Positions 24,777-33,059 of a stretch of DNA of 64,000 nucleotides are shown in pieces. The notes below the pieces were generated by a model. That model worked only from the letters and a program-made list of their open reading frames with translations, was not told the origin of the DNA and searched no databases. How positions within the stretch are numbered: position 1 is the first letter of the stretch; each line of letters starts with the position of its first letter. Source of the stretch: Nocardia sp. NBC_00403 (GTDB lineage: Bacteria > Actinomycetota > Actinomycetes > Mycobacteriales > Mycobacteriaceae); assembly GCF_036046055.1 (NCBI RefSeq), contig NZ_CP107939.1, positions 7,750,001 to 7,814,000 of the forward strand. Direction: 5' to 3'. A program made the translations under genes and the position numbers.

Positions 24777-26075
24777 ATGACCAACTCGTGGGTGAACTGG
24801 GCCGGCGATCAGCAGTGCGCGCCGACGACGATCGCCGCCCCGCGCAACACCGATGAGCTGGCCGATGTCCTCGGCCGCGCCGCCGCGAACGGGCAAACGG
24901 TACGCGTCGCGGGCGCGGGCCATTCCTTCACCGACACCGTCCTCACCGACGGCGTGCTACTGAACCTCGCGAACATGAACCGCGTCCTAGACGTGGATCC
25001 GACCACCGGCCGCGCCAGGGTCGAGGCGGGCATCACCCTCAACGCCGCGAGCAATGCCCTGCACCCGCACGGGCTCGCCTTCCCCAACCTGGGCGATATC
25101 GACGTGCAGACCGTCGCGGGCGCCACCGCCACCGGCACCCACGGCACCGGCGCCACGCTGCAGAACCTTTCGGCCGCACTGCATTCCATCGAACTGATGC
25201 TCGCCGACGGCACTCGGGTAGAACTGAATGCCGAGACCGATCCGGAGGGTTGGCGCGCCGCACGCATCGGCATCGGCGCACTCGGCGTCGTCACCGCCGC
25301 CACCTTGCAGCTGGTTCCGTCCTTCGTACTCGAAGGCATCGAGCGACCGGTGCCGGTCGAAGACATCCTCGCCGACCTGGATTCCTACATCGACGGCAAC
25401 GAGCACTTCGAGTTCTACATGTTCGCGCACAGCCCGTTGGCCATGACCAAGCGCAACAACCCGGTCGAGCTGCCCGAACAGCCGCGCGGCAAGGCCGTCG
25501 ACTGGTTCGCCGACATCCTGATGTCCAACTACACCTTCGACATGCTGTGCCGCCTCGGCAAATGGCAGCCCGGCCTGGTGCCGTGGATCCATCGCGGCGC
25601 CGCCTACGCGGGCAGCTACCGCCGCCAGGTCGACCGCTCCTACCGCGTGTTCGCCTCGCCCCGCCTGATTCGCTTCACCGAGATGGAGTACGCGATCCCG
25701 CGCGAACACTCGGTCGCCGCGATCCGCGAAATCAAGGAACTATCCACGACATTCGATACGCCGATGCCTATCGAGGTGCGCTGGGTCGCCCCCGATGACG
25801 CGTTCCTCTCCCCCGCCGGCGGTCGCGACACCTGCTACATCGCCGTGCACCAGTACCGCGGCATGGATTTCGAACCGTACTTCCGCGCCTGCGAAGCAGT
25901 CTTCGACCGCTACAACGGCCGACCGCACTGGGGCAAGCGCCATTTCCAGACCGCGGATACCCTCCGGCCGCGCTACCCCGATTGGGACCGCTTCGCCGAG
26001 GTGCGCCGCCGCTTCGACCCCAAGGGCCGGTTCAGCAACGCGTATCTGGACCGGGTGCTCGGCCCGGTTTCCTGA
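24777..26075 (+). CDS. FAD-linked L-gulonolactone / D-arabinonolactone oxidase-type enzyme
   Basis: 432 residues. The N-terminal FAD-binding PCMH domain is intact: VRVAGAGHSFTDTVLTDGVLLNL, then HGLAFPNLGDIDVQTVAGATATGTHGTG, then GIGALGVVTAATLQLVP. The C-terminal ALO domain ends with the family's NGRPHWGKRHFQT and YPDWDRFAEVRRRFDPKGRFSNAYLDRVLG. It oxidises an aldono-1,4-lactone; in M. tuberculosis the homologue is an L-gulono-1,4-lactone dehydrogenase that does not use oxygen. The exact substrate here is uncertain. It stands alone, convergent with the Sir2 gene. Confidence 0.88.
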   Translation: MTNSWVNWAGDQQCAPTTIAAPRNTDELADVLGRAAANGQTVRVAGAGHSFTDTVLTDGVLLNLANMNRVLDVDPTTGRARVEAGITLNAASNALHPHGLAFPNLGDIDVQTVAGATATGTHGTGATLQNLSAALHSIELMLADGTRVELNAETDPEGWRAARIGIGALGVVTAATLQLVPSFVLEGIERPVPVEDILADLDSYIDGNEHFEFYMFAHSPLAMTKRNNPVELPEQPRGKAVDWFADILMSNYTFDMLCRLGKWQPGLVPWIHRGAAYAGSYRRQVDRSYRVFASPRLIRFTEMEYAIPREHSVAAIREIKELSTTFDTPMPIEVRWVAPDDAFLSPAGGRDTCYIAVHQYRGMDFEPYFRACEAVFDRYNGRPHWGKRHFQTADTLRPRYPDWDRFAEVRRRFDPKGRFSNAYLDRVLGPVS

Positions 26076-26089
26076 GTTCGCCGCACGGG

Positions 26090-26836
26090 TCAGTCGGCCA
26101 GGATCTCGGCGACCAGCCGAGGCAGTACCGTGCCGATGGGGTCCCGAATAATCTCGGTGGCCAAGCCGTCGTAGGGCGTCGGCTCGGCGTTGACGATGAC
26201 GAGGTCAGCGCCGTTGTCGACGGCGAGCGCGCACATCGAGGCAGCGGGCTCCACCTGCAGTGAGCTGCCGACCGCCAGGAAAATGTCGCTGGCCTCGGCC
26301 GTCAAGGCGGCCTTCGTGATCGTGCGCGAGTCGAGCTGCTGGCCGAACATGATGGTCGCCGCTTTCAGCACGCCGCCGCATTCGGGACAGGGCGGGTCCG
26401 CCTCTCCTGCCGCGACGCGTTCCAGGGTCGCGGCCATGCTGGTCTCGAAATCACACTCGACACACACCACCTCGAACATATTGCCGTGGATTTCGATGAC
26501 CCGATGCGGCGAGGAACCCGCGCGCTGATGCAGCCGATCGATGTTCTGGGTGATGATCGTGACGGTGCGCCCGGCCCGCTCGAGATCCGCGAGCGCGGTG
26601 TGGGCGGCGTTCGGCTCGGCCTGCCACGCCGGGTTGTCGCGGCGGGCGAGCCACGATCGTTGCCGCAGCTGCGGATCGGCCAGGTAGGCGTCGAAGGTCG
26701 ACAACAGTTCGGCGATGGGGTCTTTCGTCCACACCCCGCGCGGCCCGCGAAAATCCGGTATCCCGGAATCGGTGGATATCCCCGCGCCCGTGAGCACCCC
26801 GATCCGGCCGGAACGCCTGCGCCATTCGGTCGTCAT
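26090..26836 (-). CDS. NAD-dependent protein deacylase (sirtuin, Sir2/CobB family)
   Basis: 248 residues with the complete sirtuin set: GVLTGAGISTDSGIPDFRGPRGVW (NAD pocket), TQNIDRLHQRAG, catalytic His in IEIHGNMFEVVC, a zinc ribbon with CVEC and CPEC, and VGSSLQVEPAASMC. It removes acyl groups from lysines in the cytoplasm while cleaving NAD. The short form and zinc spacing fit bacterial class III/U sirtuins; SIRT5-type Tyr/Arg residues are not obvious, so acyl preference is left open. Confidence 0.92.
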   Translation of the reverse strand: MTTEWRRRSGRIGVLTGAGISTDSGIPDFRGPRGVWTKDPIAELLSTFDAYLADPQLRQRSWLARRDNPAWQAEPNAAHTALADLERAGRTVTIITQNIDRLHQRAGSSPHRVIEIHGNMFEVVCVECDFETSMAATLERVAAGEADPPCPECGGVLKAATIMFGQQLDSRTITKAALTAEASDIFLAVGSSLQVEPAASMCALAVDNGADLVIVNAEPTPYDGLATEIIRDPIGTVLPRLVAEILAD

Positions 26837-26987
26837 ATCGAAAGCGTAGGGGCAGCACCGCGGTCAGCGCATTCGGCCAACGCGCTTACCGTCGGCTCGT
26901 TTCGCCTCGGCAAGCGCAGCCCCAGCGCGACCCGGAATGACCGGGACCTCCAGCACTGGCGCAGCCCCGTCGGACGTGCCAAGATAG

Positions 26988-27014
26988 TGAGAGATTGGTA
27001 CTCTAAATCTCTCA
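26988..27014. promoter_or_regulatory. 9-bp-arm dyad in the promoter of the MpaB-like gene
   Basis: TGAGAGATT (26988-26996) and AATCTCTCA (27006-27014) are perfect inverted repeats with a 9-base spacer. They lie 34 bases upstream of the start codon in an AT-rich patch that may also hold the -10 element. Typical of a TetR-type operator, but no regulator gene is adjacent. Confidence 0.55.
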
Positions 27015-27047
27015 TGCTATTGAGCAGGACGATCAAAGGAGATCGCA

Positions 27048-27959
27048 ATGACGGCGTCCGGCGCACTCGACACCACCGGCTCGCACACGCTGCCGGACCG
27101 CCGCCCGATCGAGCCCGGCACGCGAATGTGGGATGAGACCGGCCTGATCACCTTCTCCCTGACCGCAGGCTCGGCGTTCCTGCTTCAAACGATGGAACCG
27201 ACCATTTCCGCCGTCGTCGACGAGCATTCGACCTTCCGCACCGACCCGATGGGCCGCGCCGTGCGCAGCCTGGGCTCGGTGATGATGTGGATCTACGGCG
27301 GTGACGAAGCGCTCGCCGAAGCCGATCGCCTGCGCGTGATGCACGCATCGCTCAACACCACCGATGCCGCCGGCGTCCGGCACAAGGCGCTGTCGTCCGG
27401 ACCGTGGGCCTGGGTGCTGCACACCGGCACCTTCGCCTTCACCGAAGGCTCGAAATACTTCGCCCGCCGCCCGCTGACCGCGGCGGACAAAGAGGCGTAC
27501 TACCAGGAGGTGGTGCAGCTGATGCGCAATTTCTCGGTGGCGCCCAAGGAGATTCCGGAGAACTACGCGGCCTTCGAGAAGTTCTTCGACGACATGGTGG
27601 AAAACCACCTACAGGACACCGACACCGCACACGACTACCTGCGGGTGATCCGATCCGTCGCGCCACCCCAGCAGCTCCCGCGCGCACTGCGACCGATCTG
27701 GCGACGCGCCGTCGCACCCATCGGACAGCTGCAATACTTCTTCACCATCGGCACCACCCCCGAGCCTGCCCGCCGCAAGCTCGGCCTGACCTGGACCGCA
27801 GCCGACGAACGCAGGCTACGCGTCCTCGGCAGGCTGATCGGCCGCACCGTCCCACTGCTCCCGGAACGCCTGCGCTACTTCCCGATTGCCTACGAAGCCC
27901 GCCGCCTCGAGCGCGACCGCGCCCGCCTGCGCAAGATCATCGATCTGCGCCCCATGTGA
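27048..27959 (+). CDS. DUF2236 / MpaB-like oxygenase family protein
   Basis: 303 residues starting at ATG 27048 behind AAAGGAG. The DUF2236 pattern is clear: PGTRMWDETGLITFSLTAGSAFLLQTMEPTISAVVDEHSTFRTDPMGRAVRS, then HTGTFAFTEGSKYFARRPLTAADKEAYYQEV and the C-terminal helical region. The family includes the latex-clearing protein and the fungal MpaB' oxygenase, which carry a heme or metal. A conserved His (HTGTF) is present as the likely ligand. Substrate and reaction in actinobacteria are unknown. A good intrinsic terminator follows. Confidence 0.85.
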   Translation: MTASGALDTTGSHTLPDRRPIEPGTRMWDETGLITFSLTAGSAFLLQTMEPTISAVVDEHSTFRTDPMGRAVRSLGSVMMWIYGGDEALAEADRLRVMHASLNTTDAAGVRHKALSSGPWAWVLHTGTFAFTEGSKYFARRPLTAADKEAYYQEVVQLMRNFSVAPKEIPENYAAFEKFFDDMVENHLQDTDTAHDYLRVIRSVAPPQQLPRALRPIWRRAVAPIGQLQYFFTIGTTPEPARRKLGLTWTAADERRLRVLGRLIGRTVPLLPERLRYFPIAYEARRLERDRARLRKIIDLRPM

Positions 27960-27981
27960 CTTTTGTGAGCCACGGCAACGG

Positions 27982-28016
27982 CCCGTGGGTGCCTGCCCGG
28001 CGCCCGCGGGTCTTTT
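27982..28016 (+). terminator. Intrinsic terminator after the MpaB-like gene
   Basis: CCCGTGGGTGCC (27982-27993) pairs with GGCGCCCGCGGG (27999-28010) as a 12-bp RNA stem with two G-U pairs and a TGCCC loop, followed by TCTTTT. It lies in the 302-base gap before the ArsC-like gene, which otherwise holds only that gene's leader. Confidence 0.8.
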
Positions 28017-28261
28017 CGGGTGTCTACTATCGAGACATACCTGAAGCGCTGCAACAACTCTCGGATGTGTTGATGATCGAATTCGGCGGCGCCGCGTGCG
28101 CCGCGACCCGGTGAGCGTGCATCCCGCCCGCGCGCGTCCTGGTATACGTATCACTCACACTACGGCGCCGTTCGGCGCCCCGACCGGCTCGAACCAACCC
28201 GCATCGCCCGACCTCGCGTCCAGCATCGCTCGATTCACCCAGTTGAAAGGTATTCCCGCAC

Positions 28262-28675
28262 ATGGCTCACAAGCCCAGCGTGCTGTTCGTCTGCGTCCAC
28301 AATGCGGGCAGATCGCAGATGGCCGCCGGATTTCTCGGTGCGCTCGCCGGTGATCGCATCGAGGTCCGCTCCGCGGGCAGCACACCGGCCGATGCGCTCG
28401 ACCCGGCCGTGGTCACCGTCATGGCCGAGGCGGGCATCGACATCTCCGCTCGAGCGCCGAAGCTCCTGACCATCGACGCGGTCGCCATGTCCGACGTCGT
28501 GATCACCATGGGTTGCGGCGACGCCTGTCCGTTCTTCCCAGGAATCAGCTACCGGGATTGGGTGCTGCCCGACCCGTCGGACGAGGACATCGCCATCGTG
28601 CGCTCGATCCGAGACCGGATCCGCATTCTCGTGGAGAACCTGATCGCCGAACTCATTCCGGCTACCGCCAGCTGA
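28262..28675 (+). CDS. Arsenate reductase / low-molecular-weight phosphatase family (ArsC-like)
   Basis: 137 residues from ATG 28262. The phosphate-binding loop of the LMW-phosphatase fold is VCVHNAGRSQMAA, with Cys as nucleophile (C-x5-R context CVHNAGRS). The later motif MGCGDACPFFPGISYRDWVLPDP has the Cys pair and Asp typical of thioredoxin- or mycothiol-coupled arsenate reductases. It probably reduces arsenate to arsenite for export. No arsR or arsenite pump is adjacent, so a phosphatase role cannot be excluded. Confidence 0.85.
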   Translation: MAHKPSVLFVCVHNAGRSQMAAGFLGALAGDRIEVRSAGSTPADALDPAVVTVMAEAGIDISARAPKLLTIDAVAMSDVVITMGCGDACPFFPGISYRDWVLPDPSDEDIAIVRSIRDRIRILVENLIAELIPATAS

Positions 28676-28745
28676 GCGCCGCCCTCGTCCACGGTGTCCG
28701 ATTTGTTCAAGACCGGCCGCACCGAGCCCGCTTAGGCTGCGGGTC

Positions 28746-29147
28746 ATGACTCCACAACTCGACTTCATCGGCATCGTGGTCTCCGATATGGCGGCCACCC
28801 TCGACTTCTATCGACGCCTCGGGCTGGATTTTCCGGAGGGCTCCGAGAACCAGTCGCATGTCGAGGCCGCGATCGTGGGCGGGATGCGCATCGCCTTCGA
28901 CACCGAAGCGGTGATCAAGTCATTTCATCCGCAGTGGCAGCCGCCCAGCTCCGCGGGCCGGACCGGACTCGCCTTCCGGTGCGCCGATCCCGCCGAGGTC
29001 GATCGGGTGTTCACCGAACTCGTCGACGCCGGCTACCACGGCGAATTGAAGCCATGGGACGCCGTTTGGGGTCAGCGCTACGCCTCGCTCGCGGATCCCG
29101 ACGGCAACGGCGTCGACCTGTACGCCCCGTTGCCCGCTACCGACTGA
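28746..29147 (+). CDS. VOC family (glyoxalase/dioxygenase fold) protein
   Basis: 133 residues with one pair of beta-alpha-beta-beta-beta modules: LDFIGIVVSDMAATLDFYRRLGLDFPEG at the start and YASLADPDGNGVDLYAPL at the end. These are the VOC-superfamily signatures. The metal-binding positions expected of a glyoxalase are not all present, so it may be a binding or resistance protein. Convergent with, and overlapping by 11 bases, the AraC-type regulator gene. Confidence 0.85.
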   Translation: MTPQLDFIGIVVSDMAATLDFYRRLGLDFPEGSENQSHVEAAIVGGMRIAFDTEAVIKSFHPQWQPPSSAGRTGLAFRCADPAEVDRVFTELVDAGYHGELKPWDAVWGQRYASLADPDGNGVDLYAPLPATD

Positions 29148-29859
29148 GCAACTCACGCAACGACATTCCCGCCAGGTCCCGCATCTCGCGAGCCAGATGG
29201 GCCTGGTCCGCGTAGCCGGTGCGTGCGGCGGTGTCCGCGAGCGCCACTCCGCTGCGCGCCACCGCCAGGGCCCGCTGCAGCCGCAATACCCGAGCGAGCG
29301 TTTTCGGCCCGTATCCGAAGGCCGCGAGGGACCTGCGATGCAGTAGCCGCGCACCGAGCCCGGCCGCTTCGGCGGTCTGCGCCACCGACCACCCCGCATC
29401 CAACGCGACCGCGATCCGGCGCAGGATCGGATCCGGCGGTTCGGTGTCGGCCGCCCGCCGCAGCACTATCGCCTCGAGCGCGGCAATCGTGTCGTCGGCG
29501 TCGTCGATCTGCGCAGTCAGCTGCCGGACCGTTGCCGACGGCCACAGATCCGCGAGTTCGACGCGTCGATTAAGCAATTCGTGTGCGGGCACCCCGAGCA
29601 GCGCGGGCGCACTACCGGGAAAGAATCGGATCCCCGCAAAGCGGGTTCCCACCGGAACAGCTGGGCGGTAGGCACCGGTGTCCGGACCCGCGACCGACAG
29701 CGTGCCGCCGGTCCACAACAGATCCATGCAGCCATCGGGCAGGACGGGCAGGACGGGCAGGCCGAGATCATCGCGAGTTACGGTGCGGGTCCACACCACA
29801 GCACCGTCGAACCGTGACGGGCGCTCGCGATATCCGAGCTCCGCCGTTGCCTCCACCAC
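29137..29859 (-). CDS. AraC family transcriptional regulator
   Basis: 240 residues. The N-terminal sensor region (VLPDGCMDLLWTGGTLSVAGPDTGAYRPAVPVGTRFAGIRFFPGSAPALLGVPAHEL) is of the DUF6597 type. The C-terminal double HTH follows: WSVAQTAEAAGLGARLLHRRSLAAFGYGPKTLARVLRLQRALAVARSGVALADTAARTGYADQAHLAREMRDLAGMSLREL. The neighbouring VOC gene, with which it overlaps tail to tail, is a common partner of such regulators. Target and effector unknown. Confidence 0.9.
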   Translation of the reverse strand: MVEATAELGYRERPSRFDGAVVWTRTVTRDDLGLPVLPVLPDGCMDLLWTGGTLSVAGPDTGAYRPAVPVGTRFAGIRFFPGSAPALLGVPAHELLNRRVELADLWPSATVRQLTAQIDDADDTIAALEAIVLRRAADTEPPDPILRRIAVALDAGWSVAQTAEAAGLGARLLHRRSLAAFGYGPKTLARVLRLQRALAVARSGVALADTAARTGYADQAHLAREMRDLAGMSLRELLSR

Positions 29860-29967
29860 GATTCGAGGCTACCTCGGTGTCGTCAGCGACTCCGTCGAGA
29901 TTATCTACGCCGTAGACAACCGGGATCGGAGGCCGGGCGCCGGCGCGATATCAGATCCGCCGACGGC

Positions 29968-30456
29968 TCAGTGCGGGTTGAGACCCCGGGGTGCGACGCG
30001 GATGTAGTTGATATCGGTAGCAATGATTTTGGTGTCGGGATCCTTGCACCCGACGCTGACCTCTGCCTCGGGCGGTGACGAAAAAGTCCAGATGGTGGTC
30101 CACTCTCTGCCTGCGATGGATTCCTGTTTCTTCACATCCGAGGAGCGGAGATCTTCATTTCGCCCGGTGCTGTCGGCTACCGCACAGCGCAGGCCCGATG
30201 CCGCCGAGCCCCACTCCGCGGGAACTTTGATATCCATGACGACATCGGCGGGTACGAGCACTTTCTCGGTTTCCCCGAGGGTTATCCGCACACCGCCGCC
30301 GGACTCGGCAGCCTCGCTCGGCTCCGGAGCAGCGGTCACCGCACTCGCCGACGAAGCAACAGTCGACGTCGCAGCGGAACTAGACGGCTTGTCATCGGAG
30401 CACCCAGACGCGGCAACAGCCACCAGTGCGGACGCCGTAATCCAGATCAGTTTCAC
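29968..30456 (-). CDS. Putative secreted lipoprotein
   Basis: 162 residues. The signal peptide (KLIWITASALVAVAASGC) ends in a lipobox, with Cys19 predicted to be lipidated. A Ser/Ala/Thr linker follows, then an extracytoplasmic beta-type domain with two Cys (LRCAVADS and VGCKDPD) that could form a disulfide. Family not recognised; it resembles the many mycobacterial/nocardial cell-envelope lipoproteins of unknown function. Confidence 0.75.
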   Translation of the reverse strand: MKLIWITASALVAVAASGCSDDKPSSSAATSTVASSASAVTAAPEPSEAAESGGGVRITLGETEKVLVPADVVMDIKVPAEWGSAASGLRCAVADSTGRNEDLRSSDVKKQESIAGREWTTIWTFSSPPEAEVSVGCKDPDTKIIATDINYIRVAPRGLNPH

Positions 30457-30681
30457 AGGTCAAACCTCTCTTCGCGCCCACTAATCAGGCATCGGTACGG
30501 ATCAGCGATCGAACAGAGTATGACGACTTCTCAGATGAATGCAGACTACATTGCATGAAAGTTGGCAATTGATCCGCAAATAGAGTGTGCGCAGCCGAGT
30601 TCGAGGGCAAGGAGAAGCACCGCACACCGGCACCGATAATTGGTCCGCGTATCCGTATGCCGCCGATGGCAATTCGCGCCT

Positions 30682-30697
30682 ACCGAACATGTTCGGT
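30682..30697. promoter_or_regulatory. Perfect 16-bp palindrome upstream of the dienelactone hydrolase gene
   Basis: ACCGAACATGTTCGGT is perfectly symmetric and lies about 66 bases before the start codon. The inner spacing (GAAC-AT-GTTC) is two bases shorter than in LexA boxes, so it is probably the operator of another regulator, for example TetR or MarR type. The rest of the 306-base gap from 30457 contains no gene. Confidence 0.5.
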
Positions 30698-30762
30698 TCA
30701 ACTTCGCATCGACAGTTAGGATCGCGATGACCGAAGTGATCACCGTGGTTCGGAGGACGCCG

Positions 30763-31530
30763 ATGACATTGCCCGTCGTATTCGACATCGCCGCAGCCGA
30801 TGGCGACGCCGATTCCTATCTGGTCAGACCCGATGACGGGCGAGCCCATCCCGGCCTACTGTTCCTCATGGACGCCTACGGCCTGCGCCCCTGGCTCCGC
30901 GAGATGATGGAAACCATTGCCGCGCACGGCTTCACCGTGCTGGCACCGAATATCTTCTACCGCTCGGGACGCGCACCGCTGCTACCGCTACCGGACCCCG
31001 CCGAGCCGGACGGCCAGGCCCATTTCTTCGCCGCATTGGCTCCGGTGCGGCAGCAACTCACGCCGGACAACACGATGGCGGACACGAAAACCTACCTGGA
31101 CTGGCTGAGCGCTTGCCCATTCGTCGCACCGCACGCACTCGCCGTGACGGGCTATTGCATGGGCGGCCGGCTCGCCCTGCGCACCGCAGGCGCCTTTGGC
31201 AGCCGGATCGCCGCCGCGGCCAGTTTCCATGGCGGACGCCTCGCAGTCGAGGATGCGCCCGACAGCCCGCACCACGCCGCGAACGGCATCGCCGCGGAAC
31301 TGTTGATCGCCCACGCCGATCGGGACGTCTCCATGCCCGCCGACCAGATCACCCTGCTCGACTCGGCGCTCGACGCCGCGGGAGTTCGATTCACCTCGGC
31401 GGTGTATCGGGATGCGCAGCACGGCTTCACCATGCGTGACACTCCAGCGTTCAGCGAGGCAGCCTACGAACGCCACCTGCACGCCCTGCTGGCGTTGCTG
31501 GATCGCGCATTCGCGGACGGCACCGTATAG
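30763..31530 (+). CDS. Dienelactone hydrolase family protein
   Basis: 255 residues from ATG 30763, preferred because GGAGG stands six bases upstream (an ATG at 30727 is possible). It has an alpha/beta-hydrolase fold with the DLH nucleophile Cys132 in GYCMGGR, Asp in HADRDVSMP, and His in RDAQHGFTM. Dienelactone hydrolases open cyclic enol lactones in aromatic degradation, but many homologues act on other esters. No aromatic pathway genes are adjacent; the next gene downstream is a PLP-dependent dehydratase 68 bases away. Confidence 0.88.
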   Translation: MTLPVVFDIAAADGDADSYLVRPDDGRAHPGLLFLMDAYGLRPWLREMMETIAAHGFTVLAPNIFYRSGRAPLLPLPDPAEPDGQAHFFAALAPVRQQLTPDNTMADTKTYLDWLSACPFVAPHALAVTGYCMGGRLALRTAGAFGSRIAAAASFHGGRLAVEDAPDSPHHAANGIAAELLIAHADRDVSMPADQITLLDSALDAAGVRFTSAVYRDAQHGFTMRDTPAFSEAAYERHLHALLALLDRAFADGTV

Positions 31531-31598
31531 ATCGGCGGCAGGCGGGCCACCTCCCCGCGGAAGACTCATTGATCGACCGGAACGACACGAGGAGCGCA

Positions 31599-32561
31599 AT
31601 GGAATTGACCTACCGCGACATCAAGGCAGCCACCGACCGCGTCGCGGGTCGGGTGCGGCCGGTCGCCCTCGCGCCCGGGGACCGCCGAGCCGGATCCGTC
31701 TCGGGTGAGCTGTGGTTCGCACTCGAATTCATGCAGCACACCGGCACATTCAAGGCGAGGGGCGCACAGAACTTCATCCAGGCGCATCGGGACGAGGGCA
31801 CATTACCCGCGGCCGGGGTGACCATTGCCTCCGGTGGCAACGCGGGCCTCGCGTGCGCATGGGCGGCGCAGCAGCAGGGTGTGACCGCGACGGTGTTCCT
31901 GCCGACGACAGCACCCACGGTGAAGGTCGACAAGCTACGCGGCTACGGCGCGCAGGTGCGGATGGTCGGCGACGAATACGCGCACGCGCTCGCCGCGTGC
32001 CTGGAGCACGCCGACACCACCGGCGCACTGCTGTCGCACGCCTACGACAATCCGCTCATCGCCGCGGGCGCGGGAACCCTGATGGAGGAGATCCACCGGC
32101 AACTCCCCGGGCTCGACACCATCGTCGTCGCGGTCGGCGGCGGCGGCCTCTTGGCCGGGATAGCCACAGCCGCAGATCATTACGGCATCCGAACCGTGGC
32201 CGTGGAGCCGGAGAATTGCCGCGCGCTCCGTGCCGCGATCGAAGCCGGGCACGTCGTCGACGGCCCCGTCGATTCCGTCGCCGCCGATTCCCTCGGCGCC
32301 AGGCGCGTCACAGAGCTGGCACTGCACGCGGCTCAGCACTACGACGTCGCATCGATGCTGGTCTCCGACAACGAGATCGTCGCCGCCCGGCGCGCGCTGT
32401 GGCACGATCGCCGCCTTGCCGTCGAGCACGCGGCCGCAACGGCGCTCGCCGTCCTGACCAGCGACGATCAGCGTCCCGGCCGGGCGTACCTGCCGAATCC
32501 GGACGAGCAGGTCTGTGTCGTATTGTGCGGCGCCAACACCGATCCCTCGGATCTGGGCTAG
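31599..32561 (+). CDS. PLP-dependent serine/threonine dehydratase-like enzyme
   Basis: 320 residues from ATG 31599, behind GGAG. The fold-type II pattern is complete: the Schiff-base lysine in TGTFKARGAQN, the phosphate/carboxylate loop SGGNAGLA, and the glycine-rich PLP-phosphate loop VAVGGGGLLAGIATAA. It should deaminate serine or threonine (or a related beta-hydroxy amino acid) to a 2-oxo acid; there is no ACT regulatory domain, as in catabolic forms. Follows the DLH gene in the same direction. Confidence 0.88.
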   Translation: MELTYRDIKAATDRVAGRVRPVALAPGDRRAGSVSGELWFALEFMQHTGTFKARGAQNFIQAHRDEGTLPAAGVTIASGGNAGLACAWAAQQQGVTATVFLPTTAPTVKVDKLRGYGAQVRMVGDEYAHALAACLEHADTTGALLSHAYDNPLIAAGAGTLMEEIHRQLPGLDTIVVAVGGGGLLAGIATAADHYGIRTVAVEPENCRALRAAIEAGHVVDGPVDSVAADSLGARRVTELALHAAQHYDVASMLVSDNEIVAARRALWHDRRLAVEHAAATALAVLTSDDQRPGRAYLPNPDEQVCVVLCGANTDPSDLG

Positions 32562-32571
32562 TCGCGGCTTG

Positions 32572-32862
32572 CTAGGTGCCGATCACGGCATTCATGATGG
32601 TGCCCGCGCTTGTCGCGACGACACCGCCGATCATCGCTCCCGCCACCATCTTCGGCGACTGCAGACCGCCGCCGGACCATTTCTCCCACGCGAAGCGGCC
32701 GCCCGCGTAGGTGATGGCGCCGACACCCGACAGCAGCACGAACCAGGTCAGGTAGCGAACCATCTGCAAAATCTTGTCCGAGATCGGCGGCGCCTGCGGG
32801 GTCGGGTTCCCGATCTGGGCGAGGACTGTCCCGTACATGTCATGTGCCGCAGCGAGAATCAT
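32572..32862 (-). CDS. Small two-helix membrane protein (paralogue of the protein at 63771)
   Basis: 96 residues from ATG 32862; a GTG at 32868 is possible, but the start was chosen to match the paralogue's MILTAAYD. Two hydrophobic segments (about 38-55 and 70-92) are separated by a loop ending in FAWEKWSGG. The middle part SDKILQMVRYL.WFVLLSGV..ITYAGGRFAWEKWSGG is nearly identical in the two copies. Size and two-helix layout recall VirB2/TrbC-type pilin subunits and small components of actinobacterial conjugation loci, but this is a resemblance only. Function unknown. Confidence 0.75.
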   Translation of the reverse strand: MILAAAHDMYGTVLAQIGNPTPQAPPISDKILQMVRYLTWFVLLSGVGAITYAGGRFAWEKWSGGGLQSPKMVAGAMIGGVVATSAGTIMNAVIGT

Positions 32863-33034
32863 GCTCACAGTCGTACCCCTCTTCGAATGCCGGTGACGCC
32901 GTCGAACGCCTAGCCAGATGATAGCCGGTCATTCTGAGAAAGATTGCGCAGCAACCTGATTCGCACCATCCCCCGAAGACGCGCCGGGCGGGACGCGCGC
33001 ACACGGCCTGTCGCCCACGCATTCTTGTTCAACC

Positions 33035-33050
33035 ATACGATCGGACGTAT
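33035..33050. promoter_or_regulatory. Dyad at the promoter of the SGNH/TetR operon
   Basis: ATACG (33035-33039) and CGTAT (33046-33050) flank six bases, ending ten bases before the ATG at 33060. TATTCT next to it resembles a -10 element, so the mRNA may have almost no leader. Probable autoregulatory operator of the downstream TetR gene. Confidence 0.4.
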
Positions 33051-33059
33051 TCTTTGTTG

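Noticed and set aside
22428..24923. Apparent 831-residue protein joining the MFS pump to upstream sequence
   Set aside because: The extra N-terminal ~330 residues are antisense to the TetR gene. The real start ATG 23927 has a ribosome-binding site and the family's normal N-terminus.
30682..30697. A second SOS box
   Set aside because: The half-sites GAAC/GTTC are separated by two bases rather than four, so it does not fit the LexA consensus.
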